A stretch of 64,000 bases of DNA, from positions 12,191 to 76,190 of the forward strand of contig PBVQ01000001.1 in NCBI GenBank assembly GCA_002728715.1. Direction: 5' to 3'. Every line of letters starts with the position of its first letter. The stretch's first letter is position 1. The position numbers and the translations under genes are program-made. A model generated the notes under the pieces. It was not told the origin of the DNA. It was given only the letters and a program-made list of their open reading frames with translations, and ran no database searches. Below, one piece after another: positions 18,921-28,628 of the stretch. The stretch is from Dehalococcoidia bacterium (GTDB lineage: Bacteria; Chloroflexota; Dehalococcoidia; Lucifugimonadales; Lucifugimonadaceae).

Positions 18921-19687
18921 TTTTTGTTTCTTGTACTCAAGTCAGTTATAAACATATGGCCGGGAGAATGAGTTATCATAAAATCGATATTTGATGTGAG
19001 GGCAATATTTTGTGGAGTCACCCCACATGCCCAAAATACAGGAACATAGCTTTTGTCATCATTTATCCATTGGTTACCATAATCTGGATTTTTAATATCT
19101 TTGATCCCAATTTTTTCTGGGTCACCTATATGAACTGGGGAACCATGAGAATTAGTATATTTAGATGAAATCTCTACAACCTCATCGATTCGACTTTCAT
19201 GAATCCATCGCAAAGTAACTACCATATTTCCAGCAAAATCCCCAGATGGAATTGTAGGAATATTTGTGTTGTACATAGGAACAGTTTTTGATGAATTATA
19301 ATATGGAAGATAAAAATTTGATTCAACTAATTCATGCTCAAAAGAAAAACTACAACCGAGCAAAAAAGTTACCAAGTTTTTATCCCAATAGGAATTAATT
19401 TGATTTATTTCTTCTCTTAATTTTCCATTTATATATACTCGATATTTAGGGACATCGAACCTAATATCAGAGTTAGGAGTAGTTATTTTAGCTTCAAAAT
19501 CTCCTGGATCTAAAACTTCAATTATTGGGCAGGGTTTACTGTTTCTTTGACAAAAGACTAAAAAATCATAGGCGTGTTTTTTATTTAAGATCACTACATT
19601 GGTTTGTACAAAATTTTTACACTCACCGGAGGTTTGACCGGTAAAAATGCCATTTCTTATGTTTTTTCTAAATAAAATTGAATCCAT
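18917..19687 (-). CDS. DUF1445 putative hydro-lyase / D-glutamate cyclase-family protein
   Basis: A 256-residue protein of the DUF1445 (UPF0317) family. Family blocks seen are FTGQTSGECKNFVQTNVVIL, SGDFAGNMVVTLRW, FWACGVTPQNIAL and THSPGHMFITDL. Bacterial members are often called putative hydro-lyases; in animals this domain is fused to DUF4392 as mitochondrial D-glutamate cyclase. Here it lies immediately upstream of a separate DUF4392 gene. A substrate such as D-glutamate or oxoproline is inferred from that fusion; other roles remain possible. Confidence 0.86.
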   Translation of the reverse strand: MDSILFRKNIRNGIFTGQTSGECKNFVQTNVVILNKKHAYDFLVFCQRNSKPCPIIEVLDPGDFEAKITTPNSDIRFDVPKYRVYINGKLREEINQINSYWDKNLVTFLLGCSFSFEHELVESNFYLPYYNSSKTVPMYNTNIPTIPSGDFAGNMVVTLRWIHESRIDEVVEISSKYTNSHGSPVHIGDPEKIGIKDIKNPDYGNQWINDDKSYVPVFWACGVTPQNIALTSNIDFMITHSPGHMFITDLSTRNKN

Positions 19688-19703
19688 AAGGTAACTTTCT
19701 ATT

Positions 19704-19732
19704 TTGAATTCTGTAATTATAAATTATACTAT
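19704..19732 (+). promoter_or_regulatory. Candidate promoter for the enolase-superfamily gene
   Basis: TTGAAT (19704-19709) and TACTAT (19727-19732) are spaced 17 bases apart and lie 33 bases upstream of the ATG at 19766. An overlapping TATACT (19725-19730) would give a 15-base spacer. Moderate to weak support. Confidence 0.35.
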
Positions 19733-19765
19733 CAAAAAAGTAATTTTATTAATAGCGAGAAAAAA

Positions 19766-20920
19766 ATGAAGATAATTAAAGTAGAACAATTTGCTCCCAG
19801 GCAAAGAACTAGACTAATAAGAATCACGACTGACACCGGAATAGAAGGTTGGGCAGAAAGTACTTTGGAAGGTAAACCTCACTCAGTCCCGGCTGCTATT
19901 GATGAATTTGCTGAATATTTGATTGGTAAGGATCCTTTACGTATTGAGCATCACTGGCAACAAATGTATAGATCTTCTTTCTTTAGAGGAGGGGCTCACA
20001 ATATGTCAGCAATAGCAGGAATTAATGCCGCATTATGGGACATTGCTGGGAAGCATTATGGAGTTCCAAGTTATATGCTTATGGGAGGAAATGTCAGAGA
20101 TAAAATAAGAGTGTATGCACATTGGGGGATTAGAGACCTTACAGATGAGGGACTTAATGCTTCAAGAGAAAGATTAAATATGTTGCAAAAATCTGGATAC
20201 ACAGGATATAAGGCAGGACCTGCCGGAACCTGGAGAGCTCATGAACCACCTTCTAGAATTGATGAATTTGTAAAAGCAGCATATATGATGAGAGAATGGG
20301 TAGGGGATGATGTAGAATTATGCTTTGATTTTCATGGTAAAATGACCCCAGGTTTAGCAGTTGAAGTTTGTAATGAAATTAAGGGAATGAGACCAATGTT
20401 CGTTGAAGAACCCATCCCACAAGAAAACCCTGATGCACTAAAACGTATTCAAGAGCAAGTTAGTTTCCCTCTTGCGACAGGTGAAAGACTCTTAAGTCGG
20501 TGGGAATTCAGAGAAGTTATAGAAAAACAGGCAGTATCTCTGCTACAGCCTGATGTTGCCCATTGTGGAGGTCCTTCAGAATTAAAAAAAATCGCAAATT
20601 ATGCTGAAGTATATTATCAACACATTATGCCTCATTGCGCAATCGGACCACTAGCTCTTGCTGCATGTATGTTAGTAGACGCAGTTGTTCCTAACTTCCT
20701 AATACAAGAACAAGTTGATGAAGGGCTTGGAAATGAACTACTTAATTCACCGTGGATCGTAAAAGATGGGCACATTGACCTATGGACCACACCCGGACTA
20801 GGTGTTGATATAAATGAAGCAGAAGCAACAAAAACTTATGGCGGTGATGCTTATGGGTACCACAAAGAATTAGGTGGAGAATATTACTATGAAAATGATG
20901 GTTCGGTAGCTGATTGGTAG
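19766..20920 (+). CDS. Mandelate racemase/muconate lactonizing-family dehydratase
   Basis: A 384-residue enolase-superfamily enzyme, closest in pattern to D-galactonate-type sugar-acid dehydratases. A capping domain covers about 1-125, then a barrel with the lysine region YKAGPAG, metal ligands in CFDFHGK, FVEEPI and ATGERL, an aspartate in PDVAHCGG and the general-acid histidine in MPHCAIGPL. Such enzymes dehydrate aldonic acids to 2-keto-3-deoxy acids. It is a diverged relative of the tandem pair at 56-58 kb. It sits next to an SDR that could act on the same sugar acid (inference). Confidence 0.9.
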   Translation: MKIIKVEQFAPRQRTRLIRITTDTGIEGWAESTLEGKPHSVPAAIDEFAEYLIGKDPLRIEHHWQQMYRSSFFRGGAHNMSAIAGINAALWDIAGKHYGVPSYMLMGGNVRDKIRVYAHWGIRDLTDEGLNASRERLNMLQKSGYTGYKAGPAGTWRAHEPPSRIDEFVKAAYMMREWVGDDVELCFDFHGKMTPGLAVEVCNEIKGMRPMFVEEPIPQENPDALKRIQEQVSFPLATGERLLSRWEFREVIEKQAVSLLQPDVAHCGGPSELKKIANYAEVYYQHIMPHCAIGPLALAACMLVDAVVPNFLIQEQVDEGLGNELLNSPWIVKDGHIDLWTTPGLGVDINEAEATKTYGGDAYGYHKELGGEYYYENDGSVADW

Positions 20921-20930
20921 CCATTATTCA

Positions 20931-21761
20931 CTAATTCATTGAAGCTCCGCCGTTAACATTCAAAGCTTGTCCTGTAATTTCTGAGGCATCTGGTGAGACT
21001 AGAAAACTAACTGCGTTACCAATATCTTCAGGTGTTTGAGGTCTACCAAGAGGCATTACTTGCTTAATTTGTTCAATAAAAATTTCATAATTTGACATTT
21101 CTTTATATTCAGGGTTTACTTCTTTATTATTAACTGCTATTGCTTCCCATATAGGTGTCCATATTCTACCTGGGCAAACTGCATTAACATTTATGTTGTG
21201 AGGTCCTAATTCTTGAGCTAAAAGGTGCATATATTGAATCACAGCTGCTTTAGAAACTAAATATGGATGCTGAACATTTCCTCTACCTTTATCTCCTGTA
21301 CCTCTAGGTTTTCTTCCACCATGTGATGAAATAATTACTATCTTTCCTTCTTTGGAAGAAATAAATTTATCTTTAACGGAGTCGACTGTATTTTTCACTC
21401 CTAAAAGATTTACATCAATTGTCATTTCCCAGTCTGAGTCATTGTAATCTTTTCTATAAGAAAAATCTTTTGATCCAACAACTCCTGCATTAGGAATACA
21501 AATACTCAGATTTCCAAACTCAGAATTTATATAAGATACAAATTCATCTAAACTTTTTTTATCAACTACATCTACGTAGCCAGATATAGCATTTCCTCCA
21601 GCACTATTTATTTTTTCAGCCAAATTTTTAGCTGCATTTTCATCAATGTCACATATTGCAACTGCTGCACCCTTTTCTGATAATACATTTGTAATACCCT
21701 CACCTATTCCACTAGCTCCTCCAGTAATCATAGCAACTTTATTTTCGAATAATTTGGTCAT
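20931..21761 (-). CDS. Short-chain dehydrogenase/reductase (NAD-binding, extended insert)
   Basis: An SDR of 276 residues from the ATG at 21761, chosen because a GGGATGA ribosome-like site lies just upstream. An in-frame opening extends 13 codons further but adds no family sequence. Cofactor motif TGGASGIG, PNAG in place of NNAG, and intact catalytic Ser (ISSHGG) and YLVSK. An insertion between Ser and Tyr (RKPRGTGDKGRGN) and the sequence CPGRIWTP resemble mycofactocin-coupled and related actinobacterial SDRs. The gene is convergent with the dehydratase, 10 bases apart. Substrate unknown. Confidence 0.88.
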   Translation of the reverse strand: MTKLFENKVAMITGGASGIGEGITNVLSEKGAAVAICDIDENAAKNLAEKINSAGGNAISGYVDVVDKKSLDEFVSYINSEFGNLSICIPNAGVVGSKDFSYRKDYNDSDWEMTIDVNLLGVKNTVDSVKDKFISSKEGKIVIISSHGGRKPRGTGDKGRGNVQHPYLVSKAAVIQYMHLLAQELGPHNINVNAVCPGRIWTPIWEAIAVNNKEVNPEYKEMSNYEIFIEQIKQVMPLGRPQTPEDIGNAVSFLVSPDASEITGQALNVNGGASMN

Positions 21762-21883
21762 AGTTTTCATCCCAACTAAATATATTAAATCGTTTATCAT
21801 TAATTTATATTAGTAAAATATTATTTTCAATCAAATAGGTATTTCTTTATATAAACTTTAAAAAAATTTTAGGAGAAAAAATT

Positions 21884-23353
21884 TTGACAGATAGAAACTT
21901 AACTGGAACTTCACTAGAAACATTGGTTTCATTATGCAAAAGAAGAGGATTTATTTTCCAAAGTTCAGAAATATACGGCGGACTTTCTAGTGTATGGGAC
22001 TATGGGCCTGTAGGATCAGAATTGAAAAGAAATGTTAAGAATGCTTGGTGGAAAAATATGGTATCAGACCAAGAAAATATTGTTGGGATAGATGCTTCAA
22101 TTTTGATGCACCCAAATGTTTGGAAAGCATCGGGACACTTAGAGAATTTCTCAGATCCATTAGTAGAATGCTCTGTAACAGGAAAAAGATATCGAGAGGA
22201 TCATATTTTCATCTTAGAACTGAAATCAAATAATAAAAATAAAATAGTATCTATTGAAGCCGGAGATATAGATGAAGCAAAAAAAATAACTAAAGAAAAA
22301 ATCATATCAATCACTCCTCTTTCTCAAAGTAATCTAGAAGAAAATCCTTCTCCAAATGGTGGGATTTTGTCTGAGCCAAGACAATTTAATCTCATGTTCA
22401 AGACATTTTTAGGAGCAATGGAAGATTCATCATCTGAAGTATACCTAAGGCCAGAAACTGCTCAAGCTATGTTTGTAAATTTTGAAAATGTTATTAATAG
22501 TTCTAGAAAAAAAATACCCTTTGGGATAGCTCAGATAGGAAAATCTTTTCGAAATGAAATTACTCCGGGAAATTTCACTTATCGAACAAGAGAGTTCGAG
22601 CAAATGGAAATGGAATTCTTTTGTGAACCAGGTACAGATGAAAAATGGCATGAACATTGGATAAAATTTTCCTTTGATTGGTTCAATAAGTATGGAATCC
22701 GAAAAGAAAATCTTAAGGTGAGATATCATGATAAAGATGAACTTCCTCATTACTCTAAGGCATCTGCAGACATAGAATATTTATTTCCTTGGGGATGGGG
22801 AGAGTTAGAAACTATATCTAATAGAACTGATTATGACCTAATTGCTCACTCAAAATTAAGTGGGAAAAATTTGAGTTACTTTGATGAAAACTTAAAAAAA
22901 CGTTATACACCATTCGTTGTTGAGCCTGCAATGGGCGCTGATAGATCTGCACTAGCATTCTTATCTGATGCCTATGATGAAGAAGGCAAAGATAAAGATA
23001 AGAGAGTTGTTTTGAGATTTCATCCTGATATTGCACCTAATAAGGTTGCAGTGCTACCTCTTTCAAGAAACGAAAAATTGACTCCAACTGCAAGAAAAAT
23101 ATATGAAAATATAAGTAAAAAGTATAATGCTGAATATGATGATACTCAGAGTATAGGAAAAAGATACCGAAGACAAGACGAGATAGGAACACCAGTATGC
23201 ATAACCGTAGATTTTGATACTGTTGAAAATGATAATTGTGTAACAATAAGAAATAGAGACACAATGGAGCAAATAAGAGTAAATATAGATAGCATTGATA
23301 AAAATGTAAATATTGCTTTAGAGCAAATTTCTAAAAATTCAAGTAATTCTTAA
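21884..23353 (+). CDS. glyQS: Glycyl-tRNA synthetase (homodimeric class II type)
   Basis: A 489-residue class II aminoacyl-tRNA synthetase charging tRNA-Gly. Near the N-terminus is [17 protein letters not shown]; class II motif 2 is [10 protein letters not shown] followed by [12 protein letters not shown]; motif 3 is [10 protein letters not shown]; the C-terminal anticodon-binding domain starts near VAVLPL. This is the alpha2 form rather than the alpha2beta2 GlyQ/GlyS pair of many bacteria. The TTG start at 21884 is supported by an AGGAG site. A small membrane protein gene follows after 10 bases. Confidence 0.96.
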   Translation: MTDRNLTGTSLETLVSLCKRRGFIFQSSEIYGGLSSVWDYGPVGSELKRNVKNAWWKNMVSDQENIVGIDASILMHPNVWKASGHLENFSDPLVECSVTGKRYREDHIFILELKSNNKNKIVSIEAGDIDEAKKITKEKIISITPLSQSNLEENPSPNGGILSEPRQFNLMFKTFLGAMEDSSSEVYLRPETAQAMFVNFENVINSSRKKIPFGIAQIGKSFRNEITPGNFTYRTREFEQMEMEFFCEPGTDEKWHEHWIKFSFDWFNKYGIRKENLKVRYHDKDELPHYSKASADIEYLFPWGWGELETISNRTDYDLIAHSKLSGKNLSYFDENLKKRYTPFVVEPAMGADRSALAFLSDAYDEEGKDKDKRVVLRFHPDIAPNKVAVLPLSRNEKLTPTARKIYENISKKYNAEYDDTQSIGKRYRRQDEIGTPVCITVDFDTVENDNCVTIRNRDTMEQIRVNIDSIDKNVNIALEQISKNSSNS

Positions 23354-23363
23354 GGACTTTAAT

Positions 23364-23825
23364 TTGGAAATAGACTTTATAGATTTAATTACAATCTTTA
23401 TAAAATGGCTACATTCAATCGCAGCTATGTCATGGGTTGGAGGGAGTATATTCTTTGCATTGATTATCAGACCTGTACAAAGTAGTATGAATCGAAAATA
23501 TTCTGTTGTGTTTAAGAATATTTCTATAATTTATCGTGATTTAGTTGATATTTCTGTTATTGGAATAATATTATCTGGTATTTTTCTAATGTTTACTAAA
23601 CTTTCAGAAAATATTACTAACGAATGGATGATAGTTTTTATTATCAAACTATTTATTTCAGTCATAATGTTTTACCTAGTTTGGAGATTTAGGCAGAAAG
23701 ATTTTTCTTATACATCAAATTCAAAAGGTTTGTATGGCAGGCTATCTTTTTTATTGGGTTATAACGCAATAATTTTTTTTGGAGTCATAATTTTCTTACT
23801 CACTTCTACGATGAGCCAGTTATAA
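23364..23825 (+). CDS. CopD-like/DUF membrane protein
   Basis: A 153-residue protein with four hydrophobic segments. The first contains IKWLHSIAAMSWVGGSIFFALIIRP, spelled here in part: histidine, then WVGG, as in the CopD/YphA-type integral membrane family found in copper resistance and related proteins. The start is TTG at 23364 with an AAGGAC site. It follows glyQS by 10 bases, and its end overlaps the convergent folK by 6 bases. A role in copper or haem handling is only a family-level suggestion. Confidence 0.75.
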   Translation: MEIDFIDLITIFIKWLHSIAAMSWVGGSIFFALIIRPVQSSMNRKYSVVFKNISIIYRDLVDISVIGIILSGIFLMFTKLSENITNEWMIVFIIKLFISVIMFYLVWRFRQKDFSYTSNSKGLYGRLSFLLGYNAIIFFGVIIFLLTSTMSQL

Positions 23826-24299
23826 CTTTGTTATACCAGATTCACCTAATTTTAATGCAATATCCATAAATGACACTCTCGTAGCTGGATGAAATAATTT
23901 TTCATCAATATCTAATAAAGGAAAAATAACAAATGCTCTTTCATGCATTCTTGGGTGAGGTATAACAAGTTTTTTACTCTCAATAATTTCATCTCCATAC
24001 AATAAGAGATCTAAATCAATAATCCTTGATTCATTTGTTCTTACCCTAACTCTACCTAATTCTTTTTCAAATAACATTAATTTGTCTAAAAATTCATAAG
24101 GATTATAGTTACCAGAATCAACTTTTATAACTTGGTTAAGATAATTAGGTTGAAACTCATTCACTTGAAATGGTTTTGTTTCATAAATAAAACTTTTCTT
24201 AATTACGCTAAATGTATTTTCAATTTTTGAAATAGCTAATCTTAAGTTTTCTTTCCTATTTCCTAAGTTACTACCCAATCCTATAAATACATAACTCAT
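23820..24299 (-). CDS. folK: 6-hydroxymethyl-7,8-dihydropterin pyrophosphokinase
   Basis: A 159-residue HPPK, which transfers pyrophosphate from ATP to the pterin in folate synthesis. Family markers are GLGSNLGNRKENL near residue 7, the pterin-loop NESRIIDLDLLLYG (magnesium aspartates) and IPHPRMHERAFVIFPL. The ATG overlaps the folP stop by 4 bases, giving a folP-folK operon with coupled translation and consecutive steps. Its own stop overlaps the convergent membrane gene. Confidence 0.96.
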   Translation of the reverse strand: MSYVFIGLGSNLGNRKENLRLAISKIENTFSVIKKSFIYETKPFQVNEFQPNYLNQVIKVDSGNYNPYEFLDKLMLFEKELGRVRVRTNESRIIDLDLLLYGDEIIESKKLVIPHPRMHERAFVIFPLLDIDEKLFHPATRVSFMDIALKLGESGITKL

Positions 24300-25129
24300 A
24301 TTTTCTGAATTTGTTTATAAAAATCAACTATTTTTTTCGTATTCTTAACATCATGAACTCTAACTATATCAGAACCATTTAAGAGGGAAAAGAAGTTTGA
24401 AATATAGGTCCCAATATCTCTATTTTCTAATGTCTCTCCAGTAATGTTTTCCAAGAAAGATTTTTTGGATGTTCCTATCATTAAAGGTATATTAAATCGA
24501 CTTATTATTTTTTTTAAGTTCTTTATTATATAAAATGATTGCTCTGAACTTTTACCAAATCCTATTCCAGGATCTATAATAATATTCTCTAAGGGAAAAT
24601 TTTTCGATAACAAAAATTGTATCTTTTCATATAGATCGAGATAAATGTCATTAATTATATCCATTGAGTGCTTTGTTTTTCTATAATGAGACAATATATA
24701 TATAGGTTTATATTTGATTAGTGTTTCGGCCATTCGATCATCGTTCATCATAGAAACATCATTTATTATTTTAGCTCCAGACTGTAATCCATATTCTGCA
24801 ACGATACCTTTTTGAGTATCTATTGATATTGGAATTGCTAAATTATTTTTGAGTTTTTCTAAAAGAGGTAGAACTCTATCCAGTTCTTCATCAACTGAAA
24901 TTGACTTCGTTCCCTGATAAATATTTTTTGGACGAGTAGATTCACCGCCGATATCTATAATATCAGCTCCATCTTTTTTCATATTTAATGCTTTTTCAAC
25001 ACCAAGGTTTACAAAGTCCTCATTATTTTTCATTATTCCATCTCCAGAAAATGAGTCAGGGGTAACATTGACTACTCCCATAATATAAGGCTTCGAATTC
25101 CATACTAGTTTATTTTTTTGAATAATCAT
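24296..25129 (-). CDS. folP: Dihydropteroate synthase
   Basis: A 277-residue TIM-barrel enzyme joining p-aminobenzoate to the pterin pyrophosphate. MGVVNVTPDSFSGDG near the N-terminus, DIGGESTRP, IIDPGIGFGKS and IGTSKKSFL are the pterin and phosphate sites. I used the ATG at 25129; an upstream in-frame TTG at 25138 is possible and neither has a good ribosome site. It is coupled to folK downstream. The 5' region shares a mirrored AGGTCTAAA element with the divergent carboxylase gene. Confidence 0.95.
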   Translation of the reverse strand: MIIQKNKLVWNSKPYIMGVVNVTPDSFSGDGIMKNNEDFVNLGVEKALNMKKDGADIIDIGGESTRPKNIYQGTKSISVDEELDRVLPLLEKLKNNLAIPISIDTQKGIVAEYGLQSGAKIINDVSMMNDDRMAETLIKYKPIYILSHYRKTKHSMDIINDIYLDLYEKIQFLLSKNFPLENIIIDPGIGFGKSSEQSFYIIKNLKKIISRFNIPLMIGTSKKSFLENITGETLENRDIGTYISNFFSLLNGSDIVRVHDVKNTKKIVDFYKQIQKI

Positions 25130-25147
25130 ATTTAGCAAATTAACTTT

Positions 25148-25251
25148 TTTAGACCTAATATATTATTATAAAAGTAATATATTTTTATTGATACATATAT
25201 AATGTATGAATAAAAATATATATTTTTTAACTCTCAAAATAAAGGTCTAAA
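25148..25251. promoter_or_regulatory. Mirrored AGGTCTAAA element in the folP/carboxylase divergent region
   Basis: The divergent intergenic region contains TTTAGACCT (25148-25156) and its exact reverse complement AGGTCTAAA (25243-25251), one just before each gene and in the same orientation relative to each. On the carboxylase side it overlaps the AAAGGT ribosome-site region. It could be an operator or simply a shared leader motif. The stretch between is nearly pure A/T with no confident promoter. Confidence 0.3.
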
Positions 25252-25258
25252 TTTTATT

Positions 25259-26809
25259 ATGTCAAATGAAGATAAATTACAATCGTTAATTAATCGAAGA
25301 AAAAAAGCTGAGTTAGGTGGTGGTGAAAAAAGAATAGAAAGTCAGCATAAAAAAGGTAAACTTACAGCAAGAGAAAGATTATTAGAATTTTTTGATGAAA
25401 ATAGTTTTAGTGAAATAGATCCATTTATCAATCATCGTTCTAGAGATTTAGGCCTCGAAAAGAATATTATTGATGGAGATTCAGTAATAACTGGTTATGG
25501 AAAAGTTAATGGTAGGAAAGTCTTCGCATATTCTCAAGATTTCACAGTCTTAGGCGGTTCTCTCTCATTGGTTGCAGGAAAAAAAATAGCTAAAATAATG
25601 GATTTAGCATTGAAAACTGGATGCCCTATAATTGGTATTAATGACTCTGGAGGAGCTCGAATACAAGAGGGAATAGATTCATTAGCTGGTTATGGTGAAA
25701 TTTTTGAAAAAAACACTCTATCATCAGGAGTAATACCACAAATTTCTATAATTTCTGGCCCAGCAGCCGGAGGAGCAACTTACTCTCCCGCATTAACTGA
25801 TTTTATATTTATGGTTGACGGAATTGGTCAAATGTACATTACTGGACCAGATGTAGTTAAGTCTGTTACAGGTGAAGAAATTTCTCATGAAGATTTAGGC
25901 GGAGCTGTTACCCATGCTTCAAAAAGTGGAGTTTCTCACTTTATTTCTACTAATGAAAAAGATTGCTTTGAACAGGTAAAAACGTTACTTTCATTTCTCC
26001 CCTCAAATAATTCCGAAAAACCGCCAAGTTTAGATTACGATTATAAAAATAATGAAATAAATGAGCAACTTAACAATATAATTCCTGATGAAGCAAATAA
26101 ACCTTATGATGTAATAGAAATAATTGAAAAAATTGTTGATGATAATTTTTTCTTTGAAATTCAAGAATTATTTGCTCAAAATATTGTAGTAGGTCTAGCT
26201 AGAATATCTGGTGCGGTAGTAGGTATTGTTGCAAATCAGGCAAATAAATTAGCAGGTATGCTAGATATTGATGCATCTGCCAAAGCATCAAGATTTGTTA
26301 GATTCTGTGACTCATTTAATATACCTATAATTACTCTTGTAGATGTTCCTGGATTTATGCCGGGTACTCATCAAGAATACAATGGAATCATTAGACATGG
26401 AGCAAAATTACTCTATGCTTATGTAGAGGCAACTGTTCCTAAAATAAGCATCATTCTAAGAAAAGCCTACGGAGGTGCCTATATAGTGATGGGCTCAAAG
26501 CACCTAAGAGGTGATATTAATTATGCTTGGCCATCAGCTGAAATAGCCGTTATGGGACCTGAAGGGGCAGTTAATATAATCAATAGAAAAGAAATTGCTG
26601 ACAGTGAAAATCCTGAAACTCAGAGAGAAGAGTTGGTTGAAAATTATAAAAATCAGTTTGCAAATCCATATATTGCCGCAAACAGAGGATATATTGATGA
26701 TGTGATAAACCCATCAGAAACTAGAGAAAAAATAATATCATCATTAGAAATGCTAGAAAATAAAATTGATTCCATTCCGCCTAAAAAGCATGGAAATATC
26801 CCATTGTAA
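25259..26809 (+). CDS. Acyl-CoA carboxylase carboxyltransferase (propionyl/methylcrotonyl-CoA beta) subunit
   Basis: A 516-residue two-domain carboxyltransferase with crotonase-like halves. The first-domain oxyanion region SGGARIQEG and SGPAAGGATYSPALTDF, and the second-domain PGFMPGTHQE and RKAYGGAYIVMGSK, are those of propionyl-CoA carboxylase beta and methylmalonyl-CoA decarboxylase alpha. It needs a biotin carboxylase/carrier partner, which is not in this window. First of six plus-strand genes. PccB is the likeliest specificity, not proven. Confidence 0.92.
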   Translation: MSNEDKLQSLINRRKKAELGGGEKRIESQHKKGKLTARERLLEFFDENSFSEIDPFINHRSRDLGLEKNIIDGDSVITGYGKVNGRKVFAYSQDFTVLGGSLSLVAGKKIAKIMDLALKTGCPIIGINDSGGARIQEGIDSLAGYGEIFEKNTLSSGVIPQISIISGPAAGGATYSPALTDFIFMVDGIGQMYITGPDVVKSVTGEEISHEDLGGAVTHASKSGVSHFISTNEKDCFEQVKTLLSFLPSNNSEKPPSLDYDYKNNEINEQLNNIIPDEANKPYDVIEIIEKIVDDNFFFEIQELFAQNIVVGLARISGAVVGIVANQANKLAGMLDIDASAKASRFVRFCDSFNIPIITLVDVPGFMPGTHQEYNGIIRHGAKLLYAYVEATVPKISIILRKAYGGAYIVMGSKHLRGDINYAWPSAEIAVMGPEGAVNIINRKEIADSENPETQREELVENYKNQFANPYIAANRGYIDDVINPSETREKIISSLEMLENKIDSIPPKKHGNIPL

Positions 26810-26810
26810 A

Positions 26811-27224
26811 ATGAATAATAAATATCAACCGAACAATATTTCGAAAAAAGAATTTACAAATGCTATAAAAAAAATGGCTGATGAGGTATGGGAATTTCAT
26901 AATAGATTTAAGGTTGGTTCTGGCCGTTTTAAAAATGAATCTCCCAATGAAATTATTAAGATGAGAAAAAAAATACTAGACGAAGAGTTTTTGGAACTTA
27001 ATCAAGCTTTAGATAACAATGAAGATGAAGTATCAATAGCAGATGAAGTATCAGATATTCTATTTGTTGCAATGGGTCATATAGAATCTATGGGTGATTT
27101 TGGAATAAGTTCGATAAAGAATGTAACAAAAAAAAATTCTCTAAAAACAATTGAAACTCACAAACTAAGAGAAGATACTGGTAAAATATTGCCAATCAAA
27201 GGAAAACCGCATAAATGGAAGTAG
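26811..27224 (+). CDS. MazG-like nucleotide pyrophosphohydrolase-fold protein
   Basis: A 137-residue all-helical protein starting at the ATG at 26811, one base after the carboxylase stop. A longer in-frame opening inside the carboxylase is not needed. The metal motifs of the MazG/PRA-PH fold are seen as DEEFLEL (EExxE type) and ADEVSDILF (ExxD). The family hydrolyses nucleoside or phosphoribosyl-ATP pyrophosphates. A lysine-rich C-terminus (KGKPHKWK) is unusual. Role inferred only at fold level. Confidence 0.75.
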   Translation: MNNKYQPNNISKKEFTNAIKKMADEVWEFHNRFKVGSGRFKNESPNEIIKMRKKILDEEFLELNQALDNNEDEVSIADEVSDILFVAMGHIESMGDFGISSIKNVTKKNSLKTIETHKLREDTGKILPIKGKPHKWK

Positions 27225-27243
27225 AAATCCTTAAGGAGAAAAA

Positions 27244-28611
27244 ATGATCGACTTACTCAACATAGCTAAAATAGAATCAGATGGAGGAAATTTAACCGAA
27301 ATTTTATCTAAACTATTCACTAATTCTGAAATAAAGCCTAATGGATATCCTAATGCTATAGTATGGAAAGGAGGCTATCACAATAGTGAAATCAACCCAA
27401 TAGCTCACGCTTTGACCGATGCCTATGCACTTCTTGGAACATTAGCCGCTATAGATATCCTAAACTTGCCATTTTATGCTGTACCAATGTGGAGTCAATT
27501 TAGACATGATTCCAACCTAGAAGCTTTATCATGGTTTGGTAATATGCCATGTACGTCTGTAAAGTGGTCTACAGCAGGAGACGCATATGTTTACGATAAA
27601 AACGGGGAAAAAGTAGTTGTCATGGGTAAATCCGGAAATGCTTCTCTTAGAACTCAGGCAGGGGTATATTGTAATGTAAGACCTTACGGACCTATAACCG
27701 TCGTCAGAAGCATGCCCTGCCTACCCTATTCTCAAGATAAGTCTAAGTTTAAAGTTGATGATTATGGGATTGTTCATTCTGAAATGAACACACCAGGGGT
27801 ACAAATGGCATACGCTAATCGTCTTTTCCTTAAATTAGTAAATGACAAAAATGCGATTGGAAGAATTGCCACTAAGCCAACTCAAGCTATGGAAGATGGA
27901 ATAAATGCTGGCCTGCACTCATGGCTTTTGAAAGATACAAAATTTGAAGTGGGAAGAAAATACGCTGTTGATCCTTATATTGAGCATAAAGATAGAATCG
28001 ACAAGATTATAAAACTACTTCCTAATGATTTTAAAGATGGAATGGAAAATTGGTCAGGGAGAATTGAACAAAATATATCTTATACAAATTATGGTTTATT
28101 ACTGTGGGATCTAATTAATAATCAAGAGACTATAGTCTATGCCACAGATCTTGATGGAGATAGACTTACAGATTTACTCGCAGATGTTTCAGATCCATTG
28201 AGAGAATTTGCAGGAAGAGTAGCTAGTCACATGGGTAAAAAAATAGATATTGATCATTTATGGCAAGAAATGGGATACACAACGGGTAATGGTAGGGATA
28301 TGACATCAATAATGTATAGAATGGATGGGCCTCCTATTCATGAACAAACTCTTGGTTCAGCGGATGCTATGTTATTGAGATTGCTTAATGGTGATGAATG
28401 GGTAAATGGAACAAAGCAACCTTATGATCCTAGAATCCATTTTGTCTTAATTAGAGATGCATATATTGATGCAAATCCCGGGAATAGCAAACTAAAAGAT
28501 TGGTTAGATGACCAACTTGATATTTTTGATAAAGTATATAGTGGAAATAGACCAGGATTTATTGAAGGATACAAAAAACTAAAACAGGAAATTAAACCCT
28601 GGGGAAAATAA
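27244..28611 (+). CDS. Unrecognised conserved-looking 455-residue cytoplasmic protein
   Basis: I do not recognise this family. It is a 455-residue soluble protein with no signal peptide or transmembrane segment. It has an AAGGAG ribosome site 5-6 bases before its ATG and codon and base use like its neighbours, so it is real. Visible features are an aromatic-rich middle, the cluster [17 protein letters not shown] near residue 300, a [21 protein letters not shown] block, and cysteines in [13 protein letters not shown] and MPCLPYS. It lies between the MazG-like gene (19-base gap) and malate dehydrogenase (17-base gap), so it may be expressed with central metabolism. Confidence 0.85.
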   Translation: MIDLLNIAKIESDGGNLTEILSKLFTNSEIKPNGYPNAIVWKGGYHNSEINPIAHALTDAYALLGTLAAIDILNLPFYAVPMWSQFRHDSNLEALSWFGNMPCTSVKWSTAGDAYVYDKNGEKVVVMGKSGNASLRTQAGVYCNVRPYGPITVVRSMPCLPYSQDKSKFKVDDYGIVHSEMNTPGVQMAYANRLFLKLVNDKNAIGRIATKPTQAMEDGINAGLHSWLLKDTKFEVGRKYAVDPYIEHKDRIDKIIKLLPNDFKDGMENWSGRIEQNISYTNYGLLLWDLINNQETIVYATDLDGDRLTDLLADVSDPLREFAGRVASHMGKKIDIDHLWQEMGYTTGNGRDMTSIMYRMDGPPIHEQTLGSADAMLLRLLNGDEWVNGTKQPYDPRIHFVLIRDAYIDANPGNSKLKDWLDDQLDIFDKVYSGNRPGFIEGYKKLKQEIKPWGK

Positions 28612-28628
28612 AAAAAGGAAAAATTATT

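Noticed and set aside
26766-26810. Upstream start for the MazG-like gene inside the carboxylase
   Set aside because: An ATG one base after the carboxylase stop gives the full fold and normal spacing; the extension is only carboxylase codons in another frame.
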